From Selaginella moellendorffii (lineage: Eukaryota; Streptophyta; Lycopodiopsida; Selaginellales; Selaginellaceae), in assembly GCF_000143415.4 (NCBI RefSeq), contig NW_003314300.1, positions 228,908 to 292,907 of the forward strand: 64,000 bases of DNA, given 5' to 3'. Each line of letters starts with the position of its first letter. The first letter of the stretch is position 1. A program made the position numbers and the translations under genes. Below the pieces are notes generated by a model, which saw only the letters and a program-made list of their open reading frames with translations, did no database searches and was not told the DNA's origin. Shown in pieces: positions 53,201 to 64,000 of this stretch.

Positions 53201-53740
53201 CCCCTCCAGACCCATCCATGTTGTCACTCCCAGACCGGCTCTCATACTCCTCGTCCTTGTTCTTGCTACTCAGCTTCATGGGCGCTCCAATCCCCGATTG
53301 ATTCTGCGCGTCGCCATCGCCGGCTCCAGCCCCAGCTTGCTGCCTCCCATCGACAATGCTCGGCTGTGGCAGAAAAATCACCCCTTAGTATCAGCCGAAG
53401 AGTCGCAAGAGAGAGGGAGAGAAGAAAATCTAGAGAGATATAAGGAGTATGAATTCGAGGAGAGGAAGGAGAAAAGAGTAAAGAGAGGGAGCGCGAGAGA
53501 ATCCATGAGAAGATCTTTACTTACCAGGCCAAGAGTGAGGCCGGGGCTGGAACTATAGATGTTCGCTCCTCCTCCTCCATTTCCTCTTCGCGGCATGGAG
53601 GGCGAGGGAGGGATGAGCCTGGGAGCCGCCATTGCTCCAGCCGGCATGTTTGGAATGTCGCCCAGCAATCCTCCTCCAGCGCCGCCCGCCACAACACTGT
53701 CGTTGGCCAAGAGCGCCACAGTCGGGCCTCCAAGCCTCAT
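50283..53740 (-). CDS. Class IV HD-ZIP (HD-START) transcription factor, 11 exons
   Basis: Homeodomain-leucine-zipper protein of the PDF2/ATML1/GL2 class; members regulate epidermal identity in seed plants. Exons on the minus strand, 5' to 3': 53740-53525, 53363-53125, 53050-52933, 52873-52685, 52599-52147, 52080-51979, 51857-51648, 51511-51337, 51167-50896, 50830-50735 and 50666-50283, giving 817 residues. The homeodomain spans about 136-191 ([27 protein letters not shown]), and the zipper with the CPSCGG motif about 192-254. START begins near 322, and the C-terminal HD-SAD region follows ([15 protein letters not shown]). Residues 50-72 are Gly/Ser-rich; 108-132 form an acidic stretch before the homeodomain. 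All junctions keep frame and family motifs. Class III is excluded by the CxxC zipper and the absence of a MEKHLA domain. Confidence 0.95.
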
Positions 53741-54260
53741 GCTCTATACAAACGCTCGCTACTTCTACTTCTCTCCTCTAGATCGTTCCACTTCTTTTTC
53801 TTTCTTGCGTTTGTTCGTCTTCTTCGTTGTTTGAGAGCAAAGGGACTCGAGAGAGTGAGAGAGGCAAACGAGGTCGTGAATTTGCCTCCAACAATCTCTC
53901 AGAGATCCAGAGAGAGAGAGAGAGAAGGAAGGTAAAGTATCATCTTCATCTTGGTGGCGTAGATCCACGCTGTTGTCTTGTTGTTCCAGCTCCAGCAAGA
54001 AGCTAGATCGACTTGGGTGATTTGGATTACACAACCTTCTCTCTCTGTCTCTCCCTCTCAATCCGCGATTGCCTGTTAGGAGCTCAGCAGCGGCGAGCGG
54101 TGGTGGCCTTGTTCAATCCTCCTGAAAGAGAGCGAGCTTGGTTTTTCCTGCTAGAACACTGCAGGGACGATCGACAAACCTAAAGATCGAAGGGAGGAGA
54201 GCAGTAGATGTAGTTCAGGAGCGAGTAGTAGTGTAGCAGCGAGGGGAAGTATGAATGAAT
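53741..54260 (-). promoter_or_regulatory. Probable 5' leader and promoter of the HD-ZIP IV gene
   Basis: Rich in CT on the gene strand (runs of gagagagagagag on the plus strand near 53914), as in many plant 5' leaders. No L1-box match (TAAATGYA) was found here. A leader intron is possible but was not defined. Confidence 0.45.
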
Positions 54261-56825
54261 GAACACCACAGCATTAAATTGGTGTGTGTGTCACCCGGTG
54301 AGCATCTTGAAAGAAACAAAAGGCCATAGCTCGTATGCATGGGCATGGCATCCATGTGGATGGATAAACAATATATATTTCAATATAAATGAAATTCCTG
54401 GTAACTTTTAATGGTCAAAATAGTTTTCGAATTGTTTATATTATTTTTGAAGCTTGAGATATTTTTAAAATATTAGAAACATTTCGATAACATTTTGGTA
54501 TTTGACTTTTCGGATAAAACTATGGATATTTCTAATATTTCTAAAATGTTTCTAATATTTTAAAAATATTTGTAATTTACACAGTAATAAAACAAAAACG
54601 TGGAGATGTGCCATAGACATGTACATTGTCCAGGAGACGGGCGATCGCCCAGCGACCTACGCCCAAACGCCCGACTCCCGCGTTGTATGGCGTAGGCCGG
54701 GAGCGTTTTGAGCTCTCGAGCCCCACCCATCATTAATGGCGTCCGCAGTCCTGACGGCCTCTGCGCAGTGGAGCAATTAATGGTCACATTGCCCAAATTT
54801 GGCACACTGGCCACTGCCAGAAAATCACCTCTACATTTGGCGGAGGATGGAAAGGGCCTGCGCTGCCAAATCCACCTACGCCCGCCATGCCATGTCATGT
54901 CACCATTGCCATACCCATGCCATGATCATGTATGAATCATATCCATACAATGCCACCCATTCATCTTACCCATGCCATGCATTCATTCAATGCGAAACAT
55001 AACAGACAATGTTGAGTGAATGATAAACCTTTTCTAGTCCAATTTAATGGCCAATGGACCGTATATCTATATGGTGATTGCGTGCTCATAAATCACCCCT
55101 ACCTATATCAGGGGGTGGCGAAAGGAAGAAGAGATCGCGATCGCTCAGGCCCATGCATCATCCATGATCTCCATCCCATTCCAACCCTTTGATCACCATT
55201 CAACTCCACCGTGCTTGTCTCTGTACCATGATTAGATCATTCAAGATCGATGTTTGCGCGAAAAGAAATCTCGCTAAAAACTGCTCCGGCGATCCATCGT
55301 CTCTCTTTTCCTTAACTCGCTCCAAACCAAGAGAGATCATCTGTCTTTGTCTCTCTCCCTCTCTCTCAAACCAGCAGCATTACAGCTCTAGATATCCTGG
55401 GAATTTAAGAGCTCCTTGATCCTCGCCTCTCCAGTTCCAGCTCCAGTGCTGTTGGTGTTGTTTGCTCGCATTGATTTGGGTCATATGAAAGAAAAGGTCG
55501 AGAAGAGCGCGAGAGCTCGTATATATGTTATAAATGTGTGCGAGGAAGTGATGGATATCTCTCCCTCGATCCATCCGGAGGAGCGAAAACTACATACAAG
55601 TATGTAACGCGAGTGGAAAAAGATCGATCGATTCGACTTACAGCCAGAAGATCGCCCAACTTTTCCTCCCCGCGGGAGAATGAAAACCATGAATGCGTTG
55701 TCACAAGATCGGTCTATTGTCTCGTGTTTGCCTCAATCAAACCTCTCCCACCTTTTTCACGAATTTAGGTACGAGAACACAGCACAGCAGCGTCGTTTTC
55801 ACCCCGCGTGTTTTACCAGAAACCCGGGTGAAAGTTTTTTTCGTTTTTACAGAGATTAACCAGAGGCTGATTGACTGGGATATTCCAGTCCTGCGTGCGT
55901 GGCTGGAATGTCGCCGATGAATTGAATGGTGCGTCCCAACTCCCGTGCACCGTTAAACACGGTTCACATTTACGCTTCACGCAGCGTAACTGTCGGTAAG
56001 TAGCTAGTCGCGGGGGGGTAAAAAGGAAGGATATCTTTTCATTCGGCCAAAAGATGCCAAAGGAATCAATCAATTTTGTAACGCTTTCCATGTATCGATC
56101 GATCTTTGTTTGTGAATTCTAAAGCTTTGATCTCGTCGTGATCTTGCCTTGAATCATAGGTGGAGTTGGAGAGATGGCATTTCTATCTATCTAGAAACAT
56201 TTCAAATTGGAGAGAGAACGAGAGAGAGACAAAGAACACACAAGAGTTATGGTGCCGGGGCGTGGTCAAGCACCAAATCTACACGTATATATTTTCATTG
56301 GAGCCGCCACCACCTTTTTGATTGATTGATTGATTGAGGATCGAGCATGGCGTCGTGAAGTTTCCTACACTTTTTGTCAATAGGGTGTGTTCTCGTTTGA
56401 TTCGATGATAGACTTTGAGTGGCGACCTTAAAGTGGTTCTTTCTGGCTGGCAGCGAGACGAATCCAGAAAAATGGATGGAGTTAATTTTGGTGTTGTCTC
56501 GATGCCTTCATGGGCGACTGAGCGAAAGCATGAATTATGGTTTCCCAGGGAGTGATTGGAATTGGGGATTGGAATTGACTCGAGTGGGATCTGGACGGAT
56601 GTGCCGTGCAAACGTTTTTCTAGCGCTCCATCAATCAGTTTGGAGTCATTTAGATCGATGCAAGATCAAGGACGATTCACAAACTTGTTGCCAGGATTGA
56701 TGATCGTCAAAAGGACAAGCTCTCTCACAGCAAGTAATGTTCCTTCTTCGTAAACCCCTCTTTTGGGAATTAGGGTTTATGAATTTAAATTTGGAATCTC
56801 CTTGATTATTCGTGACTTAGGGTTT
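54261..56825. other. Intergenic region, no gene supported
   Basis: It contains AT-rich DNA (54360-54600), a GC-rich block with inverted repeats (54639-54703), a CATGCC/CCATGC-rich stretch (54886-54990), and CT/GA simple-sequence runs (55340-55370, 56210-56240). No ORF has recognisable protein character. Confidence 0.45.
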
Positions 56826-57959
56826 ATGGATAGAGTAGTGCGACTAGATTCTTTCGCTTTGGCGCTCCTCCGGCGGCCCAATGCCGGCATCCACGCAGTA
56901 GCATCGGCAGTAGAGCACACGGATTTGACAGGGAGGGAGCGGCGGCGGCAGAAGAACGAGCGTCGGCTGGAGCTCGCGGCATCGCGTAAGTTGCCCAAAC
57001 CAGAGGAAGAAGAGAAGAAGAAGATGGATCAAAGGAGGAAGAAGAAGAGCGATCCAAGCCTGGCGAATCTCGCCAAGATGGGAATGCAGTGGTACACGCT
57101 GCGAGTGTTCACCAACAACGAGGCCGAGTCCATGGAAGCTCTTCGCTCGACGCTCGAGGCCGAATTCCCAGATGCAAAGTTCGAGGTAAAGAACATTTTT
57201 TTTTCTCTTGTTCATGAAGGGAGTAGTGAATGGATTTCTTCTGCCTCGATGCAAGGTATGGTCTCCCATAATTCCCACCGAGAGTGTTGTTCGTGGAAAA
57301 TCCAGGTTCGCTATGAAAGCTATGCTCAGGGGTCATATTTTCCTTCGCTGCGTTCTCGAGGCTCCAGTTTACAGGCATGTTATGAACGAACGCTCGGTCT
57401 TTTGCTTCGTGGGAGCGTTTCCATACAAGATGAAGTGAGTTTTCCTTTGATCTTCTATCTTCTATCTCTCTCTCTCTCTCTCTTTAAGATTTTCTAGACG
57501 AGATTTCTGGCAGGGCTGGCTATGACACAAAGATGATGAAAGGTGGCTACCCGGATGCTCATATCCCCGCGCCAGTCCCGAGCTATCAGATCGAGGCTCT
57601 TCGTGAAGAAGCTGCGACAAGAGAACGAGAGTTCAAGCTTGAACAACAGAAAAAGAAAGCCTCGGAAGATCAAGTTCTTCTGGAGGTCAAGGAGGTGGAT
57701 GATCTCGAGCAGCGGCAGGGGCATTTGAGAGTTGGAGACATGGTTGCAGTGATCTCTGGTGCCTATCAAAACTTTCAAGGAACAATCCTTGAGTTCCTTC
57801 CGGCTGGAAAGGTGCAACTTCTTTCTTTTTTATCTTGTTTAACATTTTTTATTGTGATTTATTTCTTAGGTGAAAATTGTTCTGCCCGTATTTGGGACAG
57901 ATACAGAGATTGAAGTTGATATGGATGCCCTTGTAAGCTATCAAGAAACAAGGCCTTGA
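56826..57959 (+). CDS. NusG-like protein with NGN and KOW domains, plastid type (pTAC13-like)
   Basis: Likely transcription elongation/antitermination factor related to bacterial NusG. Exons 56826-57185, 57256-57434, 57514-57811 and 57870-57959 give 308 residues. Residues 1-85 include an N-terminal extension with a very basic, Lys/Glu-rich coiled stretch. The NGN domain runs from about 88 (QWYTLRVFTNNEAE) to about 178 (IIPTESVVRGK, HIFLRCVLEAPVYRHV, FCFVGAFPY). A KOW motif lies at about 252-280 (RVGDMVAVISGAYQNFQGTI), and a final beta strand region follows (KIVLPVFGTDTEIEVD). Plants have plastid NusG-like proteins such as pTAC13, and this fits best. The upstream in-frame TTG is not used; the first ATG in a clean frame is 56826. 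Targeting to plastids is inferred. Confidence 0.85.
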
Positions 57960-59532
57960 TATTTGTCTGTATCACATTTTCATTTAGAAAGGAAAAAATG
58001 TTATTTATTTTTAAAACATTTCCTACCAGTGATTGATTTGAAACTCAAAATATACAGATGTTTATGGTAATGAAGGTCATTTTATTTATATAAATGGCTT
58101 CTTATTTTAAGATTTTGGGTGTTATGTTTTATTTATTGGAGTTCTTTTACTAAAGTCAAAATGTAGGTAATGTATTAATACTGTAAATATTTTTGGCGAG
58201 AATTTACATATCCAAGATAAATAAAATTTACATATATACTTTTAGAGTTTATTGTTGATATTTGTAACATTATATTAACTTTTTTTCATTTCAGCTTGAA
58301 CAAACATTTTTAATGAAAAAAGTAAAAATTATACTAGTGCATGTACTAAACTATTTAATATGAATAACACTTTTTATTGTTACTTTCAGCTATCTCCATA
58401 TAAATAAAGTTATAACACAAAGGAAGGTCCCTTTTTATCCAGCACCATTAAAATGAAATTTTTTCAAAATTGACCCTTCTTTTATTGTTAAAAATAATAA
58501 TTTAAAAAATATTTATTAAAACTTATTTATAGAATATGAACAATTATTAATAGCAACTTCAAAGATTATATATTGTTATATAGTTATATTATTAATTATA
58601 TAAATAACTATATATTATCTTGGTTTTTTAATGGAAAACTTTCATTAGTAACACAATTAATTTTAGATTTATGTACATACTTTAAATATATTTTTACTAT
58701 TTTTATTATATCTTAATAAAATAAAATTAATTATTATATTATTAGTATGAGTGGCTTTGCTAGATTTTTTAAACACCTTAGGCAACAATTTTATCAAGTT
58801 AAATTTAGAAAATCAAATGAGACTAAAATTTGCTTATTAATCAATTTTATTTTATACTAGTTTTTAAGATTTTATTTATCAATTAAATTTCTTGAATATT
58901 TTAACATATATAAGTTAAAATAAATAATTGATTTAGAGGTATTTATAATTTTTAATTTATTGGCTACTTTTATATGTTTACCAACTCTAGCGTCTGCCTT
59001 AATGGAATATGTTTACATTGGATATATCATCAGAATATTTCGCTAAAGGTATATTCAAATAAACTTGTATCAAGTTATATATATTCTACTTATATAATAA
59101 ATTTAAATTCAACCAAAATTAAAAGTATTAAACTTGTATTTTCTTTAATTTCTTCTAATACTTCAATGCATTATGATAATTTTGTAAGGAATTTAAATTT
59201 TAATCTAAATTCTACTGAATAAGATTTTTATTTTATTAATTTAGTTTTGCTTTAACCATTTTTAGTTACAAAAAGTAATATATAATTATTTAACAATATG
59301 CATGATAAACAGCTTACCGCTCCAAGAATGGAGGAATCACAGATAGAGGCAACTCACAACAATTTGGTATTTCAATCTAATGACCACTTCTGAGCTCCAG
59401 CTTTAGTTTTAGCCTTCCCAGATCTTCATGGCCTCCAGCGAACTCAAGCGTTAATCTCCCTGACTGTCTGGAAAAATTATAAGAAGAAGCTCTATTACCG
59501 CTTACCTGATGGTTTCTTCACTCAAAACCTTA
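57960..59532. other. Strongly AT-rich region, no gene supported
   Basis: Mostly A/T with long oligo-A/T runs. The single open stretch at 58974-59222 has no recognisable motif and skewed Asn/Ile/Lys/Ser composition, as expected by chance in such DNA. Confidence 0.5.
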
Positions 59533-60306
59533 CTAGCGGGTTTTAACCCGGGAGAATTTCACTTTGTTGGCTTTCTTCTCTTTCTTCTTTCTGGCTTTTT
59601 CATCCTCGCCAGCGTCCTGTGAAATCAAAGCGCCCTCGTCAAGAAAAGAAAGCAAAAAGAAGGAGCTCAAATACCTGTGGCGAGCTTTGGAAGACAAATG
59701 GGTACAAAACGAGCTGCCACAGCTTGTAAAGAGCGAACAGAGGGATCTACACAAGACCACCATGAAAAAGAAAGAAAGAAAAGATCAAACAGAGTTCTCA
59801 CCACCCAGTAGAGGTACCAAAAGTAATCGGAGAAAACGCTGGAAACCTGGACAAAGCTCGTGATGTAGATGATATCGTGAAGATAGCTGCGAGACAAAAT
59901 CACGAAAGAAGAATGGAAGGATCGGTGATCTCAAATTGTAGAAACAAAGAAGAAGAAACAAAGAAGAAAAAACCTGCAAAGTCCTCCAGTGGACATGTCA
60001 AAGCCGCCATCGATGAGATCGCCGCGCTCGTCAAAGGAAGGCTGGGCCATCTTCTGGAGCTGCGAATACGAGAGCTTGTACGCGGCCGAGGAGAGCAGCA
60101 GCCGGAAGAAATGCCTCCACGACACGGAGGAGCGAAGGAGCAAAATCCTCACTAGAATGTGAATGGCCTGGAAATCCCCACGGAGAGATCAAACTCGCGC
60201 ATCGATGGATCGATTAGCTTACATTTGAGACAAGGATGAGGTTCCGCAGCCACTGGATGTGCTTCTCGTTCTCCTCCTTGCGCTTCTTCGCGCCCTGGTT
60301 CGCCAT
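59533..60306 (-). CDS. TMEM208: TMEM208/SND2 homologue, five exons
   Basis: Small ER membrane protein, the plant counterpart of TMEM208 (yeast Snd2), linked to an alternative route for inserting proteins into the ER membrane. Exons 60306-60223, 60167-59974, 59886-59802, 59746-59675 and 59616-59533 give 172 residues, the usual family length. It begins MANQGAKKRKEENEKHIQWL, followed by hydrophobic segments around residues 24-46 and 50-66, the family signature FDMSTGGLC before YLHDIIYITSFVQ, further hydrophobic segments to about 140, and a lysine-rich C-terminal tail (KARKKKEKKANKVKFSRVKT) on the cytosolic side. All introns are about 50-70 bp. It shares a 66-bp head-to-head promoter with mL54. 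Confidence 0.94.
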
Positions 60307-60372
60307 TCCTTCCCCCAAAAACCCTAATCTCAAGAACCCTAAAAACAGAGCACCTAGGGTTCTTCGAAGAGG
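60307..60372. promoter_or_regulatory. 66-bp bidirectional promoter with telo-box motifs
   Basis: It separates the ATG of TMEM208 and the ATG of mL54. It contains aaaccctaa (60319-60327), a second aaccctaaaa near 60336 and an inverted ctagggtt near 60354. These telo-box-like motifs are characteristic of plant promoters for translation-related genes. Confidence 0.8.
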
Positions 60373-60765
60373 ATGGTCTTGACGCAGGCGATCGGTGGCG
60401 CTGGAGCTCGATCCAGGGCACTGCAATGCGCATTTCGATTGCGCGCCGCCCCCGCGGCTGGCAGTGGCGGCAAGAAGAAAGGGCGAGGAGGGCCATCGGC
60501 GCCCACAGGGCCGACGGTTCCCATGGAGCAAAGGGTCAATGTGGTGCTTGGCGCAAACATCTTCAAGGAAGGTAGCGATCCTCCCATCCAGGCCGATAGC
60601 GAGTATCCCGACTGGCTGTGGACGCTGGACAAGCCACTGCCGCCGCTCAGCGATCTCAAGCGCAGGGATTTCAAGTCGCTCAAGCTCCAGGAGCTCAAGC
60701 GCCTCGTCAAGCTCGACAATCGCCAGAGGATCAAAGACTCCAACGCTCTCAAGAAGAAGAAGTAG
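60373..60765 (+). CDS. mL54: Mitochondrial large-subunit ribosomal protein mL54
   Basis: Structural protein of the mitochondrial ribosome large subunit (the old MRPL54/YmL37 family). The single exon encodes 130 residues. Residues 1 to about 35 are rich in Arg and Ala and lack acidic residues, as in a mitochondrial presequence. A Gly/Lys-rich linker (GSGGKKKGRGG) follows. The core has the family signature LGANIFKEGSDPPIQ, then DSEYPDWLW, and a basic helical C-terminus with LKRRDFKSLKLQELKRLVKL and a KKKK end. No intron was needed. It is divergent from TMEM208 and convergent with the membrane protein gene at 60960-61930. Confidence 0.93.
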   Translation: MVLTQAIGGAGARSRALQCAFRLRAAPAAGSGGKKKGRGGPSAPTGPTVPMEQRVNVVLGANIFKEGSDPPIQADSEYPDWLWTLDKPLPPLSDLKRRDFKSLKLQELKRLVKLDNRQRIKDSNALKKKK

Positions 60766-60785
60766 CACAGCGATCATCCTGTAAG

Positions 60786-60946
60786 CTTCCCATCTCTTCT
60801 TCTCAATCCTTTCAAAACAAGGAAGAGCTTCCCATATCCTTTGGAAGAACTTTCCATCTCTTTTTTTTCTTCTCGATCGAGTCAAAACAAGGAAGAACTT
60901 CCCATCTCTTCTTTTTCTTCACGGTCCTTTCAAAGAAGGAAGAACT
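60786..60946 (+). repeat. Degenerate tandem repeat, about 50-60 bp unit, three copies
   Basis: Three units share a cttcccatctcttctt-like block, ttctc.at/cg..c.tttcaaaacaaggaagaact-like sequence, and aaggaaga. It lies in the space between convergent genes, probably in the 3' UTR of mL54 and/or its neighbour. Confidence 0.7.
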
Positions 60947-60959
60947 TGGGCTTGTTCTT

Positions 60960-61930
60960 TCAGTGCTTCCTGGTGTGTCTTCCCAGCCAACTAGACATTT
61001 GGCCCAGAGTTACCAGATTCTTCACGATCATCCTCGCTCGAGCGATCATCTGTCTCACGTTCCTTGCTCTCTCGGCTACCAATGGCTGGACCACGGTTTG
61101 GACTGGCACTGCCGCTCGCGTTTGTGCCTGCCACATCGCTACACACATAACGAGTTGGAATGAAAGGAAGAAGAAGGGATGGTTTCTTTACCTGCGGATG
61201 CTAAGCTGCTTGCTCGTCGTAGTCCATCTTCGGCTGCTCGGACTGCTTGTGTCGATCGTCTTACACCGGCTGTTATTTCTTGCCTGAGGAGGGAGAAAGA
61301 GAAAAGCTTGTTTTCGGAGATGGATATGGTGAATTTAAACTGCTTACCCGAGGTCGCTGAGTTCCATGGTGAGATCGCTAATCTCCATGCCCGACAGTCT
61401 CACGGCAGCCATAGTTCCCGGAAGCTCTTCGCGAGTCGTTTTTGCAAGTTTTTCCATGGCTTCAGCTGCTTTCTTGATTGCCTGAGTAGTGATTGAGAAC
61501 AACGTGAGCAAAACAGACAAAACGAAGACTAGGTGATGATTCTCACCAGTAGCGTTGGTATGGCGGCTAAGATAATGCCGCAGAGAGCGGCCATTATCTA
61601 CAAAATCCAAGGTCAGGAAAGGAAAAGAAGGAAAGAAAGAGAACTGACCACGGATGCCATGATGCCGAGAAATACCAAGTGCTGTTCAGTCATTCTCCAT
61701 GATGAGGAGCTCTCTGGAAATGTTCTAGCCACATCGGTGCCAACTACTAGACCCACAGTTTTCGTCTCGGTTGTTTCCGAAAGATCTTTGCTAGTTGATA
61801 GAGCCGGCCTCCTGGAATTTTGTTTCCCGGCGCAATTGAGCTTCGCCCATTTGCCTGGAGCTTCAAGAAAAAGCGGCCTGTGTGTACCTTTGGAGAAAGC
61901 GAGGCCGGAGGCTTGATGAGACGCTAACAT
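60960..61930 (-). CDS. Conserved plant membrane protein with DUF948-like helix, five exons
   Basis: Exons 61930-61649, 61597-61547, 61481-61348, 61283-61192 and 61138-60960 give 245 residues. Residues 1-80 are Ser/Thr/Lys-rich and could be a plastid transit peptide. A hydrophobic membrane segment lies at about 88-111 (exon 2 encodes IMAALCGIILAAIPTLL). After it comes a long amphipathic region (AIKKAAEAMEKLAKTTREEL, GMEISDLTMELSDLGQEI, STQAVRAAEDGLRRA) like the helical tail of bacterial DUF948 proteins, and a basic C-terminal region. I recognise the type from plant genomes but cannot name a characterised orthologue or give a function. Its ATG is only 88 bp from the stop of the MIP3-like gene upstream on the same strand. 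An upstream TTG in frame was rejected as start. Confidence 0.78.
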
Positions 61931-62018
61931 CTTCAGGCTCAACCCTATCAAAACAAGAACAAAATTCCTTTTTTTTCAGCAACCTTGGGACTTCACAAAA
62001 CTATTCTTTCACCTGGAG

Positions 62019-64000
62019 TTAGAGATGACAGGATCCCAGCAAAAGGTCGAACATGGCGTTGGGTGTAAGAAGTGTGGTTCCTCCCATCAACAATTCATCG
62101 AAATCTCCCTGCAAGGCTCTCGCCTCCCGCACCTGGAAAACAATATCATTTCTTGCAACGATTCTACTCCGATGATACCTCGACGGCGTTGAAGCCCCCG
62201 ATTACAAAAACAAGCAGAACTTTGTGGTCGGAAAGCTTGTGTTTTGCCTGAAAAGAGACAATGTTAGAACGCTTTCAAGACTGTTAGTCATTGCTACCTG
62301 TCCAAGCCCGAACCTTCCCAGTCCACTTTTGAGAAAGCGTCCCACTGTGGAGGAGTGGTGTTTCAATCCGGGGATGTCACTGTTCGACAACACCAGCGAC
62401 AGAAGCTCGTTGATTACTCCCCGATGAGTTCCAAGGAGGCGTGTCTCCCTCAGTGGATAATGCGTTCTCGCTGCAGCAACTCTGTGTAGAGCATTGAATA
62501 GTTCTTGGATCCTGTCGTTTAACTCCAGCTTCAACTGCATCTGTGAATATTCTTGCTGATCGTTGTCTTCCCAACTCTCCCATTGATCTTCGGACCAGTC
62601 ATCGGGACTGGAAATCTGATTTTGAGCCTTGGTCTTTTCCTTTTCCCAGTGCATTTCAAGTGCATTCTCCAAGCCTTTCAAGAAGTCCAGCGACGGTTCC
62701 GCTGGACCTTTGAGAATCGCATCCGTTACTGCTTCCTTTAAGCTACGTTCTTCCTCCCAAGAGAATGGACCACCTTCCTTCGTACTATATTCTCCAGCGA
62801 GCGCGTATCCCACAATGAGTATGGTCAAGGCGTCCCTCAGAGATAGCACGCTGTGATCCGAGGTACTTTGCCTGATTAGATCTTCGAGCTGAGAAGCAAG
62901 AGTTTCAATCCCATCTGCAGCACTGATACCGAGTACCCTCTCAGCACTTGCAAATGCCTCCCACTGTGTAACTCGTGCTGCCGTGGTTACTTCCGCAGCA
63001 GCCTTTCCCAGTTGAACAAGACCCGCTTGTTTCAAACCAGCTGAACTGTTGAACAAGGTGGTAGCCAACGAGAAAAGCTCCTTGGAGTTCGTAACCAAAC
63101 GCGATTTTCCCGACACTTCAACCTCTTCCTGCCTTAAGATATCCTGGATCCAGTTTCTGACGAGTAGAGCACCGTCCTTTGCTCTCTTCTCGAATAGTAT
63201 GTCCAGTCGATTCACTCCCTGGAAGTCCCACGCTGTGCAAAGTGAACCAGCAATTTCATAAGTTGTCTCGTCACTGGTTTCAAGGACGAAGGACTTTTCT
63301 TCCTCTAATGTCGGTATTCGAACGTCCATTGATGGCCTTTTGACGGAAGCAGTGCTTTCTTGGTGTGTCTGACGGGGAAGAAACGAATAGATCTTGTCAA
63401 CCAACGAATCTCCATGGCTGGCGGGTGTTATAAGATCGAGAGAACGGTCCAACAGCAGCAGGCCAGCAGTCTTTTTAGCTCGTCCGAAGCCATCACCAGA
63501 GATCTCCGTCAGCTGCTTGCCAACCAGATGTGCCAGTGGACCCAAGCTGAAGATGTCGAACTTCAGATCGAGCTGCAAAAGAAAGAAAAGTTCACAAGAG
63601 AAAACTGAAGAGAAGAGCCTTGAAGTACCTGTCCAGCGAGATCATGGAGAAAATGCGCGTGAAGTGTAGCTCCGGCAGGAGGGAGCTCATCCTCGTCCCA
63701 AGCCAAACCATTGTCGTAAGCTGGTAGTCCGGCACTTAGAAACGAAACCTCTCTTTTGGAGCTGAGAGGAGCCGTGGCAAACGCTGCGGAGGAAGGAAAC
63801 ACGAACACTCTCGGAGTTACTGCGCAGCACAGCATCGGCAAGTGCTTCACAGTAACAGAAGGACCGCTTGAATTCTCAAGCCTCTCCTCGGGAGTGAGAG
63901 CTTTGAGAACATCTTGGAGCAAGAGGTCTTTGTACTCGGTGAAAGCATCGGTTCCCAGCGGAGTATCTCCACAGTTCGAGTGAGCATCCTGCGAGGGACG
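62019..64000 (-). CDS. MIP3: Sec1/Munc18-type protein MIP3/SCFD2, 3' part (runs off the window)
   Basis: SM-family protein; the plant member MIP3 works with MAG2 in tethering COPI vesicles at the ER (established for the family). Exons on the minus strand: beyond 64000 to 63629, 63572-62298, 62247-62179 and 62132-62019, covering about 609 C-terminal residues; the N-terminus is missing. Recognisable parts are EYKDLLLQDVL near the window edge, KKTAGLLLLDRSLDLITPASHGDSL (the region at about 63430-63500), a long helical insert with an acidic stretch (DDWSEDQWESWEDNDQQEY), and the conserved SM-type end (KVLLVFVIGGFNAVEVREA). Junctions keep frame and motif. Only the C-terminal two thirds or so of the family length is present. 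Confidence 0.9.

Noticed and set aside
53741-54260. L1-box-type regulatory site upstream of the HD-ZIP IV gene
   Set aside because: I searched for TAAATGYA and its complement and found no exact match in this stretch.
54560-54898. Small ORFs around the GC-rich block
   Set aside because: No family resemblance; openness is explained by GC-rich composition.
61613-61951. TTG-initiated start for the DUF948-like protein
   Set aside because: An ATG follows eight codons... at 61928-61930 in the same frame and gives a plausible transit-peptide start.

Overview
This is nuclear DNA of a land plant, most likely a spikemoss (Selaginella type). The evidence is: very short spliceosomal introns (about 47-170 bp, mostly 50-70), compact gene spacing, intronless pentatricopeptide-repeat (PPR) genes built from 31-residue (SS-type) repeats, a class IV HD-ZIP gene, plastid and mitochondrial ribosomal protein genes, and nested plant LTR retrotransposons. 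The species assignment is an inference from these traits, not from a database match.

Layout. 0.3-3.2 kb: plastid ribosomal protein bL35 (+), convergent with a large PPR gene (-). 3.4-15.9 kb: a Ty3/gypsy element with tiny 174-bp LTRs, split in its pol gene by a younger complete chromovirus (5466-12925, LTRs of 1112/1113 bp, 5-bp target duplication ctcgt). The chromovirus pol carries two intron-like gaps; removing them restores a D-x35-E integrase and a chromodomain. 16.8-23.8 kb: a truncated duplicate of the first PPR gene's 5' end, a seven-exon purple acid phosphatase with one GC-AG intron, and two divergent PPR genes; the phosphatase and the facing PPR gene overlap by 92 coding bases.

23.8-45 kb: a segmental duplication (24289-27325 and 42034-45010, same orientation) carrying an F-box-type pseudogene tail, an intact F-box-associated-like ORF and a PPR gene. 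The PPR gene is wrecked in copy A and intact in copy B. Copy A ends where a kinase-like ORF begins. Between the copies lie a decayed Ty1/copia element, two old AT-shifted relatives of the chromovirus LTR, and two hAT transposons (33917-36431 and 37054-39740) whose terminal repeats and 8-bp target duplications can be read. 45.6-47.6 kb: another PPR gene and a broken partial copy of it.

50.3-64 kb is a quiet housekeeping region: an 11-exon HD-ZIP IV transcription factor (-), a NusG-like (NGN+KOW) protein (+), TMEM208 (-) sharing a 66-bp telo-box promoter with mitochondrial ribosomal protein mL54 (+), a DUF948-like membrane protein (-), and the 3' part of a Sec1/Munc18-type MIP3/SCFD2 gene (-) running off the window end.

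Functionally, several conserved genes serve organelle gene expression (bL35, mL54, NusG-like, and the PPR proteins as likely organelle RNA-binding factors) and the endomembrane system (TMEM208, MIP3). Exon boundaries were placed by eye from reading frame, GT/GC-AG borders and remembered family motifs; no alignment was run.
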